Source of the DNA: Treponema medium
GTDB lineage: Bacteria > Spirochaetota > Spirochaetia > Treponematales > Treponemataceae
NCBI RefSeq assembly: GCF_017161265.1
Contig: NZ_CP031393.1
Coordinates: forward strand, 682,001 to 746,000
DNA length: 64,000 bases
Direction: 5' to 3'
A program made the position numbers and the translations under genes. Below, piece by piece: positions 18,988 through 27,974 of the stretch. Positions within the stretch are counted from its first letter, which is position 1, and the number at the start of each line of letters is the position of its first letter. The notes below the pieces were generated by a model that saw only the letters and a list, made by a program, of their open reading frames with translations, had not been told where the DNA came from and did no database searches.

Positions 18988-19647
18988 ATGTTTGACTACG
19001 CACCGCTTTTTATCTCGCTGCGCGCAGCCGTCCTTTCCGGTATTTTCGTATTCATACTGGGGACGGCGGCGGCGCGGCTCTGTTTGAATATCCGCGGTAA
19101 ATTACTCGTTCTTATCGATGTGCTTTTTACCTTGCCGATGGTATTGCCGCCGACGGTACTGGGCTTTTTCCTACTCGTCATATTCGGAAGAAACAGTCCG
19201 ATCGGTATGCTGCTCGCAAAAGCAGGAATTTCACTCATATTTACATGGCAGGCAACGGTTATCGCTTCGATCGTCGTTTCGTTCCCGCTGATGTATAAGG
19301 GAGCAAAGGGCGCGTTAGAACAGGTAAACGAGGATCACGTGTGGGCGGCGCGTACCCTCGGTATGAGCGAGCTTGCTATCTTTATCCGCATTATGCTGCC
19401 GGAAGCATGGCCGGGCATCCTTGCAGGGCTTGCTTTGAGCTTTGCCCGCTCGCTCGGAGAGTTCGGCGCGACACTGCTGGTTGCCGGAAATATTCCCGGA
19501 CGTACTCAAACCATCCCGATGGCTATTTACTTTGCGACCGCGGGAGGCGATATGCACACGGCGTGGGTATGGGTCGGCGTCATAACCGCCATTTCGTGCG
19601 CGGCGCTCTTTATCATGAATATGTTTTCGAGGGAAAAACGGGTATGA
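18988..19647 (+). CDS. modB: Molybdate ABC transporter permease
   Basis: Inner-membrane permease of the molybdate transporter, 219 residues with about five hydrophobic segments. Motifs include FTLPMVLPPTVLGFFLLVIF and the EAA-loop region EAWPGILAGLALSFARSLGE that docks onto ModC. Its TGA overlaps the modC ATG (ATGA), so the pair is translationally coupled. Confidence 0.95.
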   Translation: MFDYAPLFISLRAAVLSGIFVFILGTAAARLCLNIRGKLLVLIDVLFTLPMVLPPTVLGFFLLVIFGRNSPIGMLLAKAGISLIFTWQATVIASIVVSFPLMYKGAKGALEQVNEDHVWAARTLGMSELAIFIRIMLPEAWPGILAGLALSFARSLGEFGATLLVAGNIPGRTQTIPMAIYFATAGGDMHTAWVWVGVITAISCAALFIMNMFSREKRV

Positions 19648-20297
19648 AGCTTGAAGCATCGATTGTAAAGAAAATGAAAGGTTTTACCCTTGATGTGAGC
19701 CTTTCGGCCGCGCAGGGAGAAATTGTCGGCTTACTCGGAGAATCGGGCGGCGGCAAATCTATGACGCTTAAATCCATTGCCGGTATTCTAACACCCGATT
19801 CAGGCAGAATTGTCTTAAACGATCATGTTCTTTTTGATTCCGAGCGGAACATCAATGTACCGGTACGGGAACGAAACGCCGGTTACATGTTTCAGTCGTA
19901 TGCGCTTTTTCCGTATATGACCGTGCGAGAAAACATCTGTTGTGGAATAAAAGACCGGAACCGTAAAAAAGAAATAGCCGATCAGTTTTTGGAGCTTTTG
20001 CACATCACCCCCTTTGAAGGACGCTACCCAAAAGAGCTTTCGGGCGGACAGCAGCAGAGGGTTGCCCTTGCTCGTCTCCTCGCCGCCTCCCCCGCACTGA
20101 TTATGCTGGACGAACCGTTTTCCGCCCTCGATAACGAACTGAAAGATTCCCTTCACGAAGATTTAAAAGCGACCCTCGAACGCGCCGCTTGCCCCGTCCT
20201 CTTTGTTTCGCACAATAAAGATGAGGTTGAACGGTACTGCACCCGCTCGCTGTTCATCAAAAACGGCAGGATCACGGAACACGAAAGCTCTATTTAA
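19644..20297 (+). CDS. modC: Molybdate ABC transporter ATP-binding protein
   Basis: ATPase that powers molybdate uptake. The ATG at 19644 overlaps the modB stop (ATGA) and gives 217 residues. Walker A is GESGGGKS (about residue 34), Q-loop MFQSYALFPYMT, signature LSGGQQQRVALARLL and Walker B ALIMLDEPFSALD. It lacks the C-terminal molybdate-sensing domain of full-length ModC (about 350 residues), as in many short ModC proteins. Confidence 0.93.
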   Translation: MKLEASIVKKMKGFTLDVSLSAAQGEIVGLLGESGGGKSMTLKSIAGILTPDSGRIVLNDHVLFDSERNINVPVRERNAGYMFQSYALFPYMTVRENICCGIKDRNRKKEIADQFLELLHITPFEGRYPKELSGGQQQRVALARLLAASPALIMLDEPFSALDNELKDSLHEDLKATLERAACPVLFVSHNKDEVERYCTRSLFIKNGRITEHESSI

Positions 20298-20329
20298 ATT
20301 TCCCGTAGAATCAATAACCCCGACGCAGA

Positions 20330-20510
20330 GTGTTCGTCAAAACTATACATCCGTGTAGTTTTGACTGCGATGTTGTGACTCTGTCACACCATTGCTACTC
20401 TGGCAGGATGTCAGTGGTTCTAAACAAAAGCGAGTTTTCATCAGAAAAACTCTCGTTGAGCAGTATACACGAACGTACACTGCTCAACATCGCATCTACT
20501 GCGTCATACA
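20330..20510. repeat. Multi-hairpin intergenic element
   Basis: Outer arms GCGATGTTG (near 20368) and CAACATCGC (near 20485) enclose several hairpins: TGTGAC/GTCACA, GCGAGTTTT/AAAACTCTCG and TTGAGCAGT/ACTGCTCAA. An AAAACTA/TAGTTTT hairpin lies just outside. Folding would give a branched structure of about 130-180 bases. It sits between convergent genes (modC and an AAA-ATPase-like gene). It could be a mobile palindrome or a structured RNA; no known family was recognised. Confidence 0.7.
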
Positions 20511-20517
20511 CTGGAAA

Positions 20518-22137
20518 TTATTTTTCAAGCATTTCGGTTTTCCAATCTTTGATAGTACGTGTATTATCATCAAAAGCAGCTCCAATCAGCACAACCTTTT
20601 TCTCGTTCAGTTTATACTGCACGGCATAATCTTTTTCTTTTATCTGATTGATAGCATCTTCTGCCGTGCCGTTACCGCTCAGCTTAAACTCAAAGAGATA
20701 AATAGCATCCGCGGTAATAACTACGCAATCTGCGCGACCGCTTGCACAGCACACTTCCGTTTGCACAAACTGCCCCATCAGTTTAAAAATCAGATACACC
20801 GCAGTCTGATAATTCTGCTCCCGCAATTTCAGCTTTTCTTTGCTAAAATTGTCATACGAAATACCGGCGATAATCGACTGTATCCGTTCCATAAAAGCAT
20901 CGACCTTCCCCTTGCGGATATCTTCCACAAACCGCCACACTGATTTTCCTGTATCTCCAAACGGCACAGCAGTATATGCAGGCAGTAGATTCCCTAAAAA
21001 GCCGTACCGCACCTCATCATTTGGAAACCCTAACCGGTATAGCCGCGCTTCCTTTATATATTCTTTAATCGTCAAATAGCCAGCCTGAAACAGAATCGGT
21101 AAAGCGTCTTGTGCTACAGCCCGATATGTTTGTAATCCCGATTCATCCAGCTCAACATTTCCATCCAAGTCGGGAACAAAATAGTGTGCTTCTCTGAGAT
21201 AATTGACCAAAAATGTCGGAGTTCCCGTACTAAACCAGTAGCTTTTAAACTCTTTATAATCAAAGGCATTGAGAAGGCTAAAGGGATTGTACAGTCCTTC
21301 CCCGGCAGGATGAAACAGATAGCCGTCATACCATTGCTTTAAGGCTGCGATTGCCTGCGGATAGTCAAGCCCTTGTCTTGCGGCAAGCCCCTGTATTTCA
21401 GGTTTAAAATTATCTTCAAGCTCTTTTTGCGTGATTCCGCAGATACCGGCGTAGGTTTCATGTAAGCTGATATCTTTCAGATTATTCAGATCGCTAAAAA
21501 TACTGATCTTGCTGAACTTTGTAACACCGGTGAGAAAGGCAAAGCGGATATATTCATCACAGGTTTTTATCACCGAATAAAATGCTTTAAGTTCGTTTCG
21601 GTATTGTTCATTTAAGGATTCATTTCCGCCCATCGTTTGCAGGAGTGGTTTATCGTATTCGTCAACAAGAATGACTACTTGCTTGCCGGTTTTTTGATAT
21701 GCACGCTTTAAAAGTCCTTCGAAGCGTTTTGGAGGAGTCTCTTCAACATCTTTTTTCCCATAGATATCTTCAAGCCGCGATAAAAAGATGTTGAGATTTT
21801 CCTGTAAAGCTTCCATACAATTATAGTTGCCGGTATTAAAGTCCAGATAGAATACCGGATATTTCTGCCATGCAGCTCTGTTTTCTTGTACGGCTTGTTC
21901 TTCTTCGGCTTTTTCAAGATATAAACCCTTGAACAGCTCTTTCTGTCCAAGGAAATATGCTGCTAATGTTGAAAGGAAAAGGCTTTTCCCAAATCGGCGC
22001 GGCCGGCTTAAGAAATAAGGACTGGAAGTTTGTACAAGCTTCCAAATAAATAGAGTCTTATCAATATAAAGATACCCATCCCGGCGCAGTTTTTCAAAAC
22101 TCTGTATGCCAATCGGTAGTTTCCGTGAAATGTTCAT
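20518..22137 (-). CDS. AAA-ATPase-like protein with C-terminal PD-(D/E)XK nuclease domain, copy 1
   Basis: A 539-residue cytoplasmic protein of the AAA-ATPase-like/PD-(D/E)XK class, often present in many copies in host-associated anaerobes, function unknown. The Walker A variant SRPRRFGKS is at residues 44-52, Walker B VVILVDEYDKPLL near 160, and FLTGVTKFSKISIFSDLNNL follows. The C-terminal nuclease core is GRADCVV with FEFKL near residue 483. The start at 22137 (MNISRKLPIGIQSF) matches the paralogue at 57762, making a longer frame to 22203 unlikely. The last 55 residues are almost identical to that paralogue. A hairpin-repeat array lies upstream. Confidence 0.85.
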   Translation of the reverse strand: MNISRKLPIGIQSFEKLRRDGYLYIDKTLFIWKLVQTSSPYFLSRPRRFGKSLFLSTLAAYFLGQKELFKGLYLEKAEEEQAVQENRAAWQKYPVFYLDFNTGNYNCMEALQENLNIFLSRLEDIYGKKDVEETPPKRFEGLLKRAYQKTGKQVVILVDEYDKPLLQTMGGNESLNEQYRNELKAFYSVIKTCDEYIRFAFLTGVTKFSKISIFSDLNNLKDISLHETYAGICGITQKELEDNFKPEIQGLAARQGLDYPQAIAALKQWYDGYLFHPAGEGLYNPFSLLNAFDYKEFKSYWFSTGTPTFLVNYLREAHYFVPDLDGNVELDESGLQTYRAVAQDALPILFQAGYLTIKEYIKEARLYRLGFPNDEVRYGFLGNLLPAYTAVPFGDTGKSVWRFVEDIRKGKVDAFMERIQSIIAGISYDNFSKEKLKLREQNYQTAVYLIFKLMGQFVQTEVCCASGRADCVVITADAIYLFEFKLSGNGTAEDAINQIKEKDYAVQYKLNEKKVVLIGAAFDDNTRTIKDWKTEMLEK

Positions 22138-22228
22138 GGTATTTATTATACTGTGTTTACTATTTTTCCGCAATTTTCTTTTGAAAATTACGGCGGCCGC
22201 CACTATATAAAACTGTATAAAAGGGCTT

Positions 22229-22522
22229 AATAAACCTTCCTTAAAATTCGACAGCCGAACAAAATATCAATTTTGGAGGCTGCCGAATTCGTGCGCGGAA
22301 GGCGCACATACAATCCGCAAGTTTGCACAAAGCAAAGTTGACGTGTTTTTCAGCCGCGCCATTTTAGCGGCTGAAAATAAACCTTCCTTAAAATTCGACA
22401 GCCGAACAAAATATCAATTTTGGAGGCTGCCGAATTCGTGCGCGGAAGGCGCACATATAATCCGCGATGTTTGCGCTAAGCAAACTCACTGTGTTTTTAA
22501 GCGGTGCCATTTGTACCGCTTA
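22229..22522. repeat. Two tandem 147-base hairpin repeats (family B) upstream of the AAA-ATPase-like gene
   Basis: Two head-to-tail units (22229-22375 and 22376-22522) begin AATAAACCTTCCTTAAAATT and share long identical stretches (GACAGCCGAACAAAATATCA). A third start (AATAAGCCTTCGTTAAAATT) follows at 22523. Each holds GTGCGC/GCGCAC and a variable gene-end hairpin such as CAGCCGC/GCGGCTG. A related unit in inverted order lies at 57556-57660, upstream of the second AAA-ATPase-like gene. Unit length and lack of spacers exclude CRISPR. Confidence 0.85.
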
Positions 22523-22671
22523 AAATAAGCCTTCGTTAAAATTTCGAACCGTACGGGTTTTGTAACGATAAAACACAAGAACTCGCATTGCAAATATGCA
22601 GGTATCTGCGTTGTATATTTGAAAGGGTACTCTTGAGATTGTATCTATAACGTGTTACTCTAAGGATACCT

Positions 22672-23460
22672 ATGAAGAATGCTTTACTGGTTCCCGGCGT
22701 TTTTTTCTTAAGCCTTTTAAGCGCAGTTGTTATCTTTGCCTTTTTCGGAGGAATAGCCTTGCGCTATGAAATGGCTGTCCCGTTTGCATCAGAATCGGCG
22801 GGGCTCCTGCTTCTCTGTATGGCGCAAAAGGCGTGTTACGTACTTCCGTTAGCGGTGATGATGGCCATTATCGGGGTGTACACATTTTTGATGAGACACC
22901 CTGCAAAGCTGGGCGTAGCGCTTAGCTTGTTCCTCGTGTGTTTAATATTTACCGCAACGGTTATCATACCGGCCTGTTATGCGCAGTTTTCTCTCATTGA
23001 AGACGCAATAACAGCCTACAAAGCAACGGCGCCTGTCGACAAAGCATTGACCGCTTTTATAAATAAGCCGTTATTTTTAACCTTATTACGAAAGGGCGCC
23101 GACAGTCTTTTTTCTGATGTATATGCTGCCTATACGTTAAATTTTGCAACATATCTCTTCTTCGTAGGTACACTTTTTTTCTGCGTCAGCTCATTTTGGT
23201 TTGTATGCACTATAACGCAATGGAATCTGTTCAACCTTCTTTTCTTACTTCTCCTTTCCGGCGCCTTGTTGCTCGTATATCCGTATATGCAGTTGGAAGG
23301 ATTCCGTACAGCGCTCTTTAATCTCCATATAACAAATTCTGAAAATGGCATATACGGAATTCCGCTCATTTTGTGTATTGTTGCCGTAGTGTTCCATTCT
23401 ATAGGCGGTTTAAAAATGCTGCTGATATATTCAAAGACCAAAAAAAGGAGCGCCGCATAA
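22672..23460 (+). CDS. Polytopic membrane protein of unknown function
   Basis: It has 262 residues with about six hydrophobic segments: roughly 5-30, 43-67, 78-100, 155-180, 185-205 and 225-250. No domain was recognised. It begins at ATG 22672, six bases after AAGGAT. The following gene begins 2 bases after its stop, so the two probably work together in the membrane. Permease-like components and spirochaete-specific membrane proteins both fit; function unassigned. Confidence 0.65.
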   Translation: MKNALLVPGVFFLSLLSAVVIFAFFGGIALRYEMAVPFASESAGLLLLCMAQKACYVLPLAVMMAIIGVYTFLMRHPAKLGVALSLFLVCLIFTATVIIPACYAQFSLIEDAITAYKATAPVDKALTAFINKPLFLTLLRKGADSLFSDVYAAYTLNFATYLFFVGTLFFCVSSFWFVCTITQWNLFNLLFLLLLSGALLLVYPYMQLEGFRTALFNLHITNSENGIYGIPLILCIVAVVFHSIGGLKMLLIYSKTKKRSAA

Positions 23461-23462
23461 AA

Positions 23463-25247
23463 ATGCCTGAGATGCTAAAAGGTTGGCTGTCCGTTCTTAT
23501 TCACTTTATAATCGGACTCGGATGCTGTCTCATCTATGTGTTTTTTCTCAAAAAAATCGATGTACTGCCGCAGTTTTTGATAAGCCGGAAATTAGCGGAA
23601 ACAGGCATCTTATTTATACGGATTATGCCGAGCTTATTGGTCTCCGCCATATTGATAGGATATGCCGTTATTTTCGGCACATGCGGCCAAAATACCGTAC
23701 CGAGATTTTCTGACATATTACTTCACTACTTAAAAGAGGCATTTATTATGCTTTTTTCGTGCATTACCATTTATATCATACTGATAGAAATAGTAATGCC
23801 GTTGCTGACAGACTACCGACGCTACAGCGAACTTAAAACACAGGATTATTATGATTTTATAAAAGAGACTGATATTTCATTACGCAACGGGGAGGCCGAA
23901 AAAGCCTATGATAAGGCGAAGGCAGCGTTAGGAATCTGGAAAAACAATCCCGAAGCATTACAGCTTTTTGATAAAGCTAAGATATTGTATGAATCATACA
24001 ATGCTGATCATAAGCAAAACAACAAAAGCGAACCATCTCCTGAAACGGCCGAACCCGAAAATTTAACAGCGGAAGGGGCATTATTTATCAGCAAGCGGTT
24101 TATGAACAAATATGATTTTTACACCGCACACTATTATGCTATGAGAGCATATCAGCTTAGTGCCGAAAATGCGCCTTATCGCGAAGAAGCCCTGCGGCTG
24201 GCAGCACAGGCGTGGAATCAAATTGAAAAAGGAATTGCCGAGCTTACCGCCGAATTCGATATCCGCTTATACCAAGCGAAAAAAGCCGGATACGAGCTAA
24301 TCCAGCAAGGAAACTATATCAAAGCATACTATCAATTTATGAGTACGAAGCGAATGCTTGAACAGAATAATCCGCTCAAAAAAGACCCCGATATAGATCG
24401 TTTTATAGATATTACCCGAAAAAAAGCATTGGAAGAAGTTTTCTTTATCGATGAAACAGCCTCCCTACCGCTCCTTGAAACAGTACGTAATATTCATTTT
24501 ACCGTTCCTGCTTCGGGTACGAGGGCATCGGCACAGGTAACAATAGAAGGGCTCTCTTATATTACCAACAACGGTATCAGGGAAATATATGGAAGGAATT
24601 GTGAACTTACACAATACGCCGCCGACGGTAAGATTCTTTATCGGTCTCGAATCCCGTTCATTAAACTTATCCCGATTGAAAGTGCAGATGGAGTACCTAT
24701 GCTCAGAATGCTATTCCGCGCTGTGGATAAGCAACGTGATAAAGTAGTGTTAAAACCGTTCGTTCTGGAAGGAACAATGCCGATTGAGCGGCAGACATCT
24801 CTGCGGCTGCCGTTTTCATACAATGATTTTCAGCTGATTATAGCGGCCAACGAAGGTGAAAAATCCATGACACTCCCTCAGCTCTATGCATTTCGGCAAC
24901 GGGGAGCACAATACGGCTTCCCTGCACAAATATATCATCGGGAACTATTAGCAAGAATTATCGATGTGTTTCTTATTTGGATTATTTCGATTTATATGCT
25001 CGTACTGGCATGGCGTTTCAGAGTTCCGCCGCACAAAAAATTCAAACACACATGGGCGCTGGCGTTTCCGCTCTTTTTTGTACTGGCAACAGGATTTGTG
25101 GAGACGGCGCGCTATTGCGCCCGCCTCATCATTGCCCTACTTACCGACATATCCTATAGCTTGTCACCGCTGCTGTTATTGCTTGCATACATGCTCTGTT
25201 TTATCGGAGTGTGTTTTTTATTTATCGGTCAGCGGTCGGAAGCCTAA
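23463..25247 (+). CDS. Membrane protein with periplasmic or cytoplasmic helical repeat region
   Basis: It has 594 residues. N-terminal membrane helices span about residues 7-30, 45-68 and 85-115; C-terminal ones about 505-525, 540-560 and 565-590. The central part includes a TPR-like stretch (EKAYDKAKAALGIWKNNPEA) and a beta-rich segment. ATG 23463 follows GGAG by 12 bases, right after the upstream gene. Its end overlaps the end of pheT by 4 bases (convergent). Function unknown. Confidence 0.65.
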   Translation: MPEMLKGWLSVLIHFIIGLGCCLIYVFFLKKIDVLPQFLISRKLAETGILFIRIMPSLLVSAILIGYAVIFGTCGQNTVPRFSDILLHYLKEAFIMLFSCITIYIILIEIVMPLLTDYRRYSELKTQDYYDFIKETDISLRNGEAEKAYDKAKAALGIWKNNPEALQLFDKAKILYESYNADHKQNNKSEPSPETAEPENLTAEGALFISKRFMNKYDFYTAHYYAMRAYQLSAENAPYREEALRLAAQAWNQIEKGIAELTAEFDIRLYQAKKAGYELIQQGNYIKAYYQFMSTKRMLEQNNPLKKDPDIDRFIDITRKKALEEVFFIDETASLPLLETVRNIHFTVPASGTRASAQVTIEGLSYITNNGIREIYGRNCELTQYAADGKILYRSRIPFIKLIPIESADGVPMLRMLFRAVDKQRDKVVLKPFVLEGTMPIERQTSLRLPFSYNDFQLIIAANEGEKSMTLPQLYAFRQRGAQYGFPAQIYHRELLARIIDVFLIWIISIYMLVLAWRFRVPPHKKFKHTWALAFPLFFVLATGFVETARYCARLIIALLTDISYSLSPLLLLLAYMLCFIGVCFLFIGQRSEA

Positions 25248-26983
25248 GCGTTTTTAGAGATTCCCAAGATACTTTCAATATCGAGTTCGCCCGCAAATGC
25301 CGGCACGGTAACAGACCAGTTTTCCAATACCTGCGGATGCAACTCGCCGAAAATACCGATCTGTTTCCCATCGGCAAGAACCCCCGCTTGCCGCCCTTCG
25401 ATAAAGCGCGGGTCGTGCGTTTCGCATACGTTGTAGTCCATTTGCAGATAGTACAGTAGGCCGGCGACAAGGCTGGCGGCTTCGTTAAAGTTAGCGTCTT
25501 GATTTACGGTCAGAAAGCCAAGGCTTTGGCAGGTACATGTACCGGTATTTTCTTCGGGAGCAAGGTATGCGATTTTCCCCGTTTCAAAGATACGGTGCGG
25601 ATAGACCGCATTGCCCGAAACCGTTTCTGCGGATAAGAGCGACGGAATGATAGACGGGCGGACAAACTGATAGTTTTCCGACATGGGGTTTGCAATTTCG
25701 ATTACCCCCGTTCCGTCTATATTCATGCGGTCGATGTAATCTTTCTTTGAGCCGAGATAGTTAAAAATCATCTCTTGATAGCCGAAGCCGACCATCAAAC
25801 TTTTAATCTTTCTGCTCAGCAGGGTAACCGGAGAGAGCCGCCCGATGGTAAATTCCCGCGGCGTTTCCGGTTCAAAGAACTCGACGGTTTTCCCCATCAT
25901 CACGTCTTCGATAATATCAACTTCGTGTAAAAAGTCATTCCGATACGCGGGCGGCATCAGCGACAGACAATCCCCCTCGACGGTAACGGTGTTGTCCATA
26001 CGCTCTAACGCTTCCACAATGTCCTGTGCCGGAAGCTCCGTTCCGAGAAGTTTATTGACGGCATGAACCGTCGTCTTTGTCGGCTCTTGGAAGTAAAGGG
26101 GCGTAGTAATCGTCTTACCGAAGCCGGTTTCATACGGATATTCTATGCTGACCGGTAAAATCATATATCCCGCATCGGAAAAATCGCAGGCAACGATGTT
26201 GGTTGCAAGCAGCAGAGAGGGCATATCGGTACCGGTCAGCTCAACCAACAGGTCGGCATCCCCCGGCTGTACCGCACCGATCTCCGCACTGTTGATAATC
26301 GGCGCCATTGAAAGCACGCCGCCCTTTGAATCCGATAAGAGCGGTACCTTCTTCATATCCTTGAGTATCCAGCCGTATTCCTTGCCTTTCGGGTGTTCAG
26401 TGATAATGTGCTCACATGTCATTTCGGTGTCGAAACCGAGCGGTGTAAACGAGGTTGTGTGCGGGTCAACAGCGCGGTAGTGTACCGGCCAATTGATCAG
26501 TTCGCTGCGGTACACCCCCATCGACACCGAACGGCGCTTCCGGCCGAAGTTCCAGCACAGTTTTTCCTGCGTTTGGATAATATCTTTCAGCATAGCATCG
26601 TCGATGGGCTTGCCCGAAATGACAAACGCCGTCATAAAGGGGCGGATATGCTGTAATTCGGGATCTACGGTTATCGTCCGGTTGCAGGAATCCTTCCGCC
26701 CACTCAATGTCGATAAAAATGCTTGATATCGAGCTTTGTTTGAAGCTCCTCCTGTGTGCATACGCAAAAGGCGAGCAAGCCCCGCTGTTGACCACAGGTC
26801 GGGACGGTTTGTATCGTTTAATTCAATTTTTATAATGCGTTCATCTTGAGGCGTTGCTGCGGACGGTGCTTCGTCCAGCTCCGCCTTTGCAGAGCTTAAT
26901 AAATGTTCGAATTCGGGGGAATAGTCGTATTTTTTTCCTAACAAGTTGAAAAAAAGCTGTTCATTTACATCGATCTTGGGCAT
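25244..26983 (-). CDS. pheT: Phenylalanine--tRNA ligase beta subunit, archaeal-type
   Basis: Beta subunit of the PheRS tetramer, which charges tRNA-Phe. It has 579 residues, far shorter than the usual bacterial form (about 800). It lacks the N-terminal EMAP-like tRNA-binding and C-terminal anticodon-binding domains. KIELNDTNRPDLWSTAGLAR and LERMDNTVTVEGDCLSLMPP are typical of the archaeal/eukaryotic type, known also in other spirochaetes. The alpha subunit (pheS) is not in the window. ATG at 26983 has AAAAGGAT upstream. Confidence 0.95.
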   Translation of the reverse strand: MPKIDVNEQLFFNLLGKKYDYSPEFEHLLSSAKAELDEAPSAATPQDERIIKIELNDTNRPDLWSTAGLARLLRMHTGGASNKARYQAFLSTLSGRKDSCNRTITVDPELQHIRPFMTAFVISGKPIDDAMLKDIIQTQEKLCWNFGRKRRSVSMGVYRSELINWPVHYRAVDPHTTSFTPLGFDTEMTCEHIITEHPKGKEYGWILKDMKKVPLLSDSKGGVLSMAPIINSAEIGAVQPGDADLLVELTGTDMPSLLLATNIVACDFSDAGYMILPVSIEYPYETGFGKTITTPLYFQEPTKTTVHAVNKLLGTELPAQDIVEALERMDNTVTVEGDCLSLMPPAYRNDFLHEVDIIEDVMMGKTVEFFEPETPREFTIGRLSPVTLLSRKIKSLMVGFGYQEMIFNYLGSKKDYIDRMNIDGTGVIEIANPMSENYQFVRPSIIPSLLSAETVSGNAVYPHRIFETGKIAYLAPEENTGTCTCQSLGFLTVNQDANFNEAASLVAGLLYYLQMDYNVCETHDPRFIEGRQAGVLADGKQIGIFGELHPQVLENWSVTVPAFAGELDIESILGISKNA

Positions 26984-27069
26984 AGTCTATCCTTTTTTAA
27001 TATGACTGAGCTGAGGCAAACGCTAAACCACACGGTTCACAATGCCTCTGAGACAATTCACATATAATA

Positions 27070-27212
27070 GGGCATCTCTAAAAACTCGGTTAGATTTTTA
27101 GAGATGCCCGACGAGTATTTTTGATAAGTCTTTACATTGTTATGACTTATCAAAAAACATCGCAAAATAAATCTAAGGAAAACCTCTAAAAAACTGAGGT
27201 TTTTAGAGGTTT
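27070..27212. repeat. Cluster of three intergenic hairpins (family C and others)
   Basis: GGGCATCTCTAAAAA with TTTTTAGAGATGCCC (27070-27109), TTTTTGATAAGTC with GACTTATCAAAAA (27118-27156), and AACCTCTAAAAA with TTTTTAGAGGTT (27181-27212). Arms are 12-15 bases and nearly perfect. They lie between divergently distant genes (pheT promoter side and GNAT 3' end). Terminator and repeat roles are both possible. Confidence 0.65.
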
Positions 27213-27255
27213 CCTATTGAAAGAGTATATGCAATATGCCTCTGTTTGGCAAGAA

Positions 27256-27364
27256 TGATGCAGGGCGTTTACCCATCTGCTGGAAAAATGTGCGAAATTT
27301 TAAGTAAAATTTCGCACAGAAGGAAGGCAACCTCTGAAAATATTTTATAATGCGGTTGCCCTGA
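27256..27364 (-). repeat. Palindromic repeat, family A, copy 2 (partial, inverted)
   Basis: Contains, in inverted order relative to copy 1: CGTTTACCC, GTGCGAAATTTT with AAAATTTCGCAC (27289-27317), AAGGAAGGCAACC and GCGGTTGCCC. The large inner palindrome of copies 1 and 3 is missing. Located in the 440-base gap between pheT and the GNAT gene. Confidence 0.75.
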
Positions 27365-27425
27365 GGGTGGTTAATGTACCGGACATAAATTCTATTCACA
27401 GAAATAGAGAAACAGACTGATCCTT

Positions 27426-27974
27426 TTAAAGATGCAGCATCATATTGATCTCATCCCGATAACCACCGTCCTTTAACTTGTACGCATTGGGCAACCGTCC
27501 CCATTCGGTAAAGCCGAAGCGCTCATAGAGCTTTTGCGCGCGCAAATTGTCGGAATAAACGCCCAGTTCAACTTGCTCAATTCCATCCTTTTTTGCAAAG
27601 GATAGTATTTCCCGTAAAAGAAGACTGCCGATACCGATGCCCCAATACTTTTTTCTTACGGAAATCCCCAAGCGTCCGCGGTGCTTGGTTTTAAGATGTT
27701 CGGCAATAGGAGCAATGCCGCAGTTACCGGCAATCTCCCCGTCTATCAAAGCGAGCAGCAGCAATTTATTCGGCTGATCTTCCCAGTTTTTTAGGATTGT
27801 TATTTCTTCCTCTTCGGTAAGTGTAATCTCTTCCGGATACCGCAACATAAAATAGGTTTCTTCATTGATTATCTGCAAAAATTCAACCATTACAGCTGCG
27901 TCCGATACAGTTGCACTCCGCAGTATACATACGCGGTTATTTTTTAGAAGATATTCTTTTTCAGCATACATCAT
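27426..27974 (-). CDS. GNAT-family N-acetyltransferase
   Basis: Acetyl-CoA-dependent N-acetyltransferase of 182 residues; substrate unknown. The acetyl-CoA loop appears as VRKKYWGIGIGSLLLREILS (motif A, R/Q-x-x-G-x-G variant), followed by VELGVYSDNLRAQKLYERFG, typical of RimI/ribosomal-acetyltransferase-like members. AAGGA six bases upstream selects the ATG at 27974 over a TTG at 27980. It stands alone next to repeats and the phase-variable surface gene. Confidence 0.85.
   Translation of the reverse strand: MMYAEKEYLLKNNRVCILRSATVSDAAVMVEFLQIINEETYFMLRYPEEITLTEEEEITILKNWEDQPNKLLLLALIDGEIAGNCGIAPIAEHLKTKHRGRLGISVRKKYWGIGIGSLLLREILSFAKKDGIEQVELGVYSDNLRAQKLYERFGFTEWGRLPNAYKLKDGGYRDEINMMLHL

Noticed and set aside
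20330-20629. Plus-strand frame over the multi-hairpin element and the end of the AAA-ATPase-like gene
   Set aside because: It is built from palindromes and the antisense of a real gene, with no ribosome site.
22229-22530. Possible CRISPR array
   Set aside because: Units are 147 bases, only two and a part, contain hairpins and have no distinct spacers or cas genes nearby.
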